Shown: positions 62,242-64,000 of the stretch, in pieces
Layout of the letters: each line of letters starts with the position of its first letter
Position numbering within the stretch: position 1 is the stretch's first letter
Assembly: GCF_947331435.1 (NCBI RefSeq)
Contig: NZ_CAMZOF010000002.1
Span: forward strand, 496,001 to 560,000
Origin: Pelagibius sp. Alg239-R121
GTDB taxonomy: Bacteria > Pseudomonadota > Alphaproteobacteria > Kiloniellales > Kiloniellaceae
Direction: 5' to 3'
Length of the DNA: 64,000 nt
The notes under the pieces: model-generated
The model's input: only the letters and a program-made list of their open reading frames with translations
The model's database searches: none
Told to the model about the DNA's origin: nothing
Position numbers and translations under genes: made by a program

Positions 62242-62725
62242 AGTGAAGTGACCGCCTTTGCTGGGAAAAGCTCCAGCCTGTAGCCGGCTTGCAGCAAGCG
62301 ACGAAAAAGTGCCCCGGCCTCACAATGGAGGTGGGGACTTTCTTAGCTGGGTCCGATTTACTTTTTTTCGGAACGCCGCACCCTGCCACATCACCACCCG
62401 CCGTTGGCGAGCCAATGATAGCGCAACTTGGCGCGGTGTATCGAAGGGCTGGGTTGAGCCCAATCTGCCGAATGGATGCAGTGTGCAGAAAGCTGACTCT
62501 GCCGGTCGCTGGGGTGGCCAGGAATAGCCCTTTGTAAGGTGGTCTGAAGTGCTGAGCAGTCGTTGGGCGAGACTTCGCAACTATTGCTAGCGGTGCTGTA
62601 TCTGCTGCGTGGACTGGCGGGGATTTTAAACGCTGGTCTGCGATATCGCCGTCAGCAACCGTATCGGCGAGATCAAAGTAACTATCTTCACGCAATGGCT
62701 TGACGCATCGACCATCGATGTATAC
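62242..62725. other. Intergenic region with only shadow frames
   Basis: A 484-base gap between the GNAT and the PadR gene. Frames on both strands (for example 62289-62537 plus and 62177-62746 minus) run through it, but lack ribosome sites and domain signals. It may hold gene debris. No repeats or hairpins of note were found. Confidence 0.4.
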
Positions 62726-63112
62726 ATGAACAATATGCGCAAGCAAGCCGATGTTCCCGATCTACTGAGCCCCGTCTACTGGAACAGTACGATTAAGATG
62801 AGCTTATCGAAGTTCTTTATCCTGTGCGTTTTGAACGAACAGGATCTGCACGGATATGACATCGCCAAAGAAGTCGAACGGCGAACAGATGGCTGCTGCT
62901 CGCCCAGGGAGGGCACGATCTACCCGGTTCTCAAGCAGTTTACGGAAGGTGGATATGTCACGTTCGAGTCGGAGATCGTTTCAGGCCGTGAACGGAAAAT
63001 CTATACCATCACCCAAACGGGGCGTGAGGCTTTCAAAGTTGGCCTGGGCGAATGGATGAAAATCACCAGGGCTCTGGAAGACTGCGTCACAATGATTGAG
63101 AAGCGTTCGTAA
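62726..63112 (+). CDS. PadR-family transcriptional regulator
   Basis: A 128-residue winged-helix regulator. The PadR core is seen in MSLSKFFILCVLNEQDLHGYDIAKEVERRTDG and REGTIYPVLKQFTEGGYVTFES, with a helical C-terminus (residues about 95-128). PadR proteins repress nearby transport, detoxification or metabolism genes and respond to small phenolics or drugs. The nearest downstream gene is the MalY/PatB-like aminotransferase, with a palindrome between them. The start has no strong ribosome site; an in-frame ATG at 62798 is possible. Confidence 0.85.
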   Translation: MNNMRKQADVPDLLSPVYWNSTIKMSLSKFFILCVLNEQDLHGYDIAKEVERRTDGCCSPREGTIYPVLKQFTEGGYVTFESEIVSGRERKIYTITQTGREAFKVGLGEWMKITRALEDCVTMIEKRS

Positions 63113-63130
63113 AAAAAATTTACCCAAAAG

Positions 63131-63152
63131 CATCGAAGTTCGATGCATCGAA
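63131..63152. promoter_or_regulatory. Inverted repeat after the PadR gene, candidate operator
   Basis: CATCGAA (63131-63137) and TTCGATG (63139-63145) form a perfect dyad around one G, and a third CATCGAA follows at 63146-63152. This lies in the 237-base gap between padR and the aminotransferase gene. It may be the PadR operator controlling the downstream gene; the usual PadR motif ATGT-N8-ACAT is not present. Confidence 0.55.
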
Positions 63153-63165
63153 GGAAATAGTATGA

Positions 63166-63297
63166 ATGAATCGCACTGCGCTCAACAATGCGAATGCCAT
63201 CAGTGGCGACGCCGCACTTCAGGTAAAATTGGAACTGTGTGAACAGATGCAGAAGGCATTGGTTACTTCGAAGGATCAGTTGAAGAATCCGTTGTGA
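63166..63297 (+). CDS. Possible small protein of 43 residues
   Basis: An open frame of 43 codons starting at ATG 63166, with GAAGGA about ten bases upstream. The product (starting MNRTALNNANAISGD) is mildly amphipathic with LQVKLELCEQMQKAL and no recognisable domain. It lies between padR and the aminotransferase. It could be a real small protein or chance; a second frame from ATG 63162 overlaps it. Confidence 0.3.
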   Translation: MNRTALNNANAISGDAALQVKLELCEQMQKALVTSKDQLKNPL

Positions 63298-63349
63298 CGA
63301 CCGCGGTTCAATTCCTGTCGCGTGATCACAACTCTGTAGGGAGCACAAG

Positions 63350-64000
63350 ATGAGCAACTTTGATCAATCAAACAAGGACGTTGAGAACACATTCGTCCGC
63401 TATAGCGAATCGATGCTGAATGACATATTCGGCACAACAGACGTGACCCCGTTCTGGGTGGCCGATATGGACTTTACCGTTGCCAACCCGATCAAAGCCG
63501 AACTTCAACGGATCACGGACCGCGCGCAGTTTGCCTATGAATTCAATTCCGACGCCGTTTTTGCCGCCATCACAGGTTGGTATCAACGGCGCCACGATCT
63601 GACGCTGGACGCAGCGAAATTCGTTCAGGTGCCCGGTGTTCTGACCGGCATCGCACTGCTGATCCGCGAACTGACGAAAAAAGGTGACGGCGTGCTGTTC
63701 CAGGCACCGGCCTATCACCAGTTCAACAAAGTGATTGTCTCTGCTGGCCGCAAGGCCGTGAAGAGCCCGCTCAAGATCGTCGATGGTCGCTATGAGATGG
63801 ATTTCGATGACCTGAACACCAACCTGAGCGCAGATGACGTGAATGCCATGATCCTGTGCAACCCGCACAACCCGGTTGGCCGTGTCTGGACCAGAGAGGA
63901 GATGGAAAAAGTTGCGGAGATTGCCAATAAGCACGGCGTAACCATCATCAGTGACGAAATTCATTCAGATATCATTTATCCAGGCCACACCTTTACAAGC
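63350..64000 (+). CDS. MalY/PatB-family pyridoxal-phosphate aminotransferase, cystathionine beta-lyase type (5' part, cut by window edge)
   Basis: The first 217 codons of a fold-type I pyridoxal-phosphate enzyme, open to the right edge. ATG 63350 follows GGGAG with good spacing. FWVADMDFTVANPI is the family start motif; CNPHNPVGRVWTREEM and SDEIHSDIIYPG hold the cofactor-binding Asn and Asp. The catalytic lysine lies beyond the window. The family cleaves cystathionine and similar sulfur amino acids and often affects gene control. Codon use here is close to that of padR. Confidence 0.9.
   Translation, partial: MSNFDQSNKDVENTFVRYSESMLNDIFGTTDVTPFWVADMDFTVANPIKAELQRITDRAQFAYEFNSDAVFAAITGWYQRRHDLTLDAAKFVQVPGVLTGIALLIRELTKKGDGVLFQAPAYHQFNKVIVSAGRKAVKSPLKIVDGRYEMDFDDLNTNLSADDVNAMILCNPHNPVGRVWTREEMEKVAEIANKHGVTIISDEIHSDIIYPGHTFTS

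Noticed and set aside
62177-62746. Minus-strand frame of 189 codons between the GNAT and PadR genes
   Set aside because: Overlaps the 3' end of the GNAT gene and the start of padR, lacks a ribosome site and has no domain features.
63300-63335. tRNA 3'-end-like sequence with GGTTCAATTCC, a possible attachment site
   Set aside because: The T-stem does not pair and no other tRNA arms are present; no repeat of it was seen in the window.

Overview
The window looks like a chromosomal segment of a GC-rich alphaproteobacterium, probably a marine member of Rhodospirillales in the broad sense. The evidence is the high GC at third codon positions, dense ATGA-overlapped operons, many ABC and TRAP solute transporters, a pqqABCDE cluster, an NsrR/NnrS module and an EryA-like polyol kinase. 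Genus and species cannot be fixed from the sequence. No rRNA, tRNA, CRISPR array, insertion sequence or prophage was seen.

Layout. (1) 1-11.3 kb: a PQQ/quinoprotein region. It has the 3' end of a quinoprotein-relay zinc metallohydrolase, a SoxYZ-like carrier, two small secreted or unknown proteins, a NarL-type regulator, a NahK/ErcS-like hybrid kinase overlapping a NosP-like FIST sensor, and pqqA-B-C-D-E with an attenuator hairpin after pqqA. A lone lipoprotein follows. (2) 12.5-27.9 kb: a SorC-regulated polyol/sugar operon. It encodes an ABC transporter with two non-identical ATPases, an EryA-like kinase, a hydroxyacid dehydrogenase, two class II aldolases (one with a histone-H1-like tail), a GlpD-type dehydrogenase, a ribulokinase-like kinase and a HAD phosphatase. 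(3) 27.9-30 kb: two divergent EamA exporters. (4) 30-34 kb: a membrane-stress operon of an RHH-like small protein, PspA, a YqiJ-like protein and a flotillin. (5) 34-36.4 kb: a nitric oxide module (NnrS, group III truncated haemoglobin, NsrR) with two NsrR-type operators. (6) 36.4-44.6 kb: an AmiC/AmiR-controlled operon with a leader terminator, Dpp-like ABC transporter and acetamidase/formamidase. (7) 44.9-45.5 kb: an orphan anti-sigma/cupin protein. (8) 45.5-52.1 kb, minus strand: GntR (UTRA), ADP-ribosylglycohydrolase, PfkB kinase and a Pot-like ABC transporter. This is the YegUVW set of E. coli with an ABC importer. (9) 52.4-56.1 kb: an FCD-GntR regulator with a TRAP transporter. (10) 56.2-59 kb: an EamA exporter divergent from a LysR regulator, then an AAC(3)-family acetyltransferase. 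(11) 59.1-64 kb: a visibly AT-richer stretch with a LysR gene broken by an in-frame stop, a DadA-like oxidoreductase, a GNAT, a PadR regulator and the start of a MalY/PatB aminotransferase.

How the parts work together. The left third suggests periplasmic alcohol oxidation with PQQ cofactor supply, linked to a nitric-oxide-responsive two-component module. A second NO-response unit (NsrR) lies at 34-36 kb. The rest is mainly a set of substrate-specific uptake and catabolic operons, each with its own regulator. The best candidates for undescribed biology are the variant polyol pathway (asymmetric ATPase pair, histone-tailed aldolase), the ABC-linked YegUVW-like operon and the amide/peptide operon under terminator-antiterminator control.
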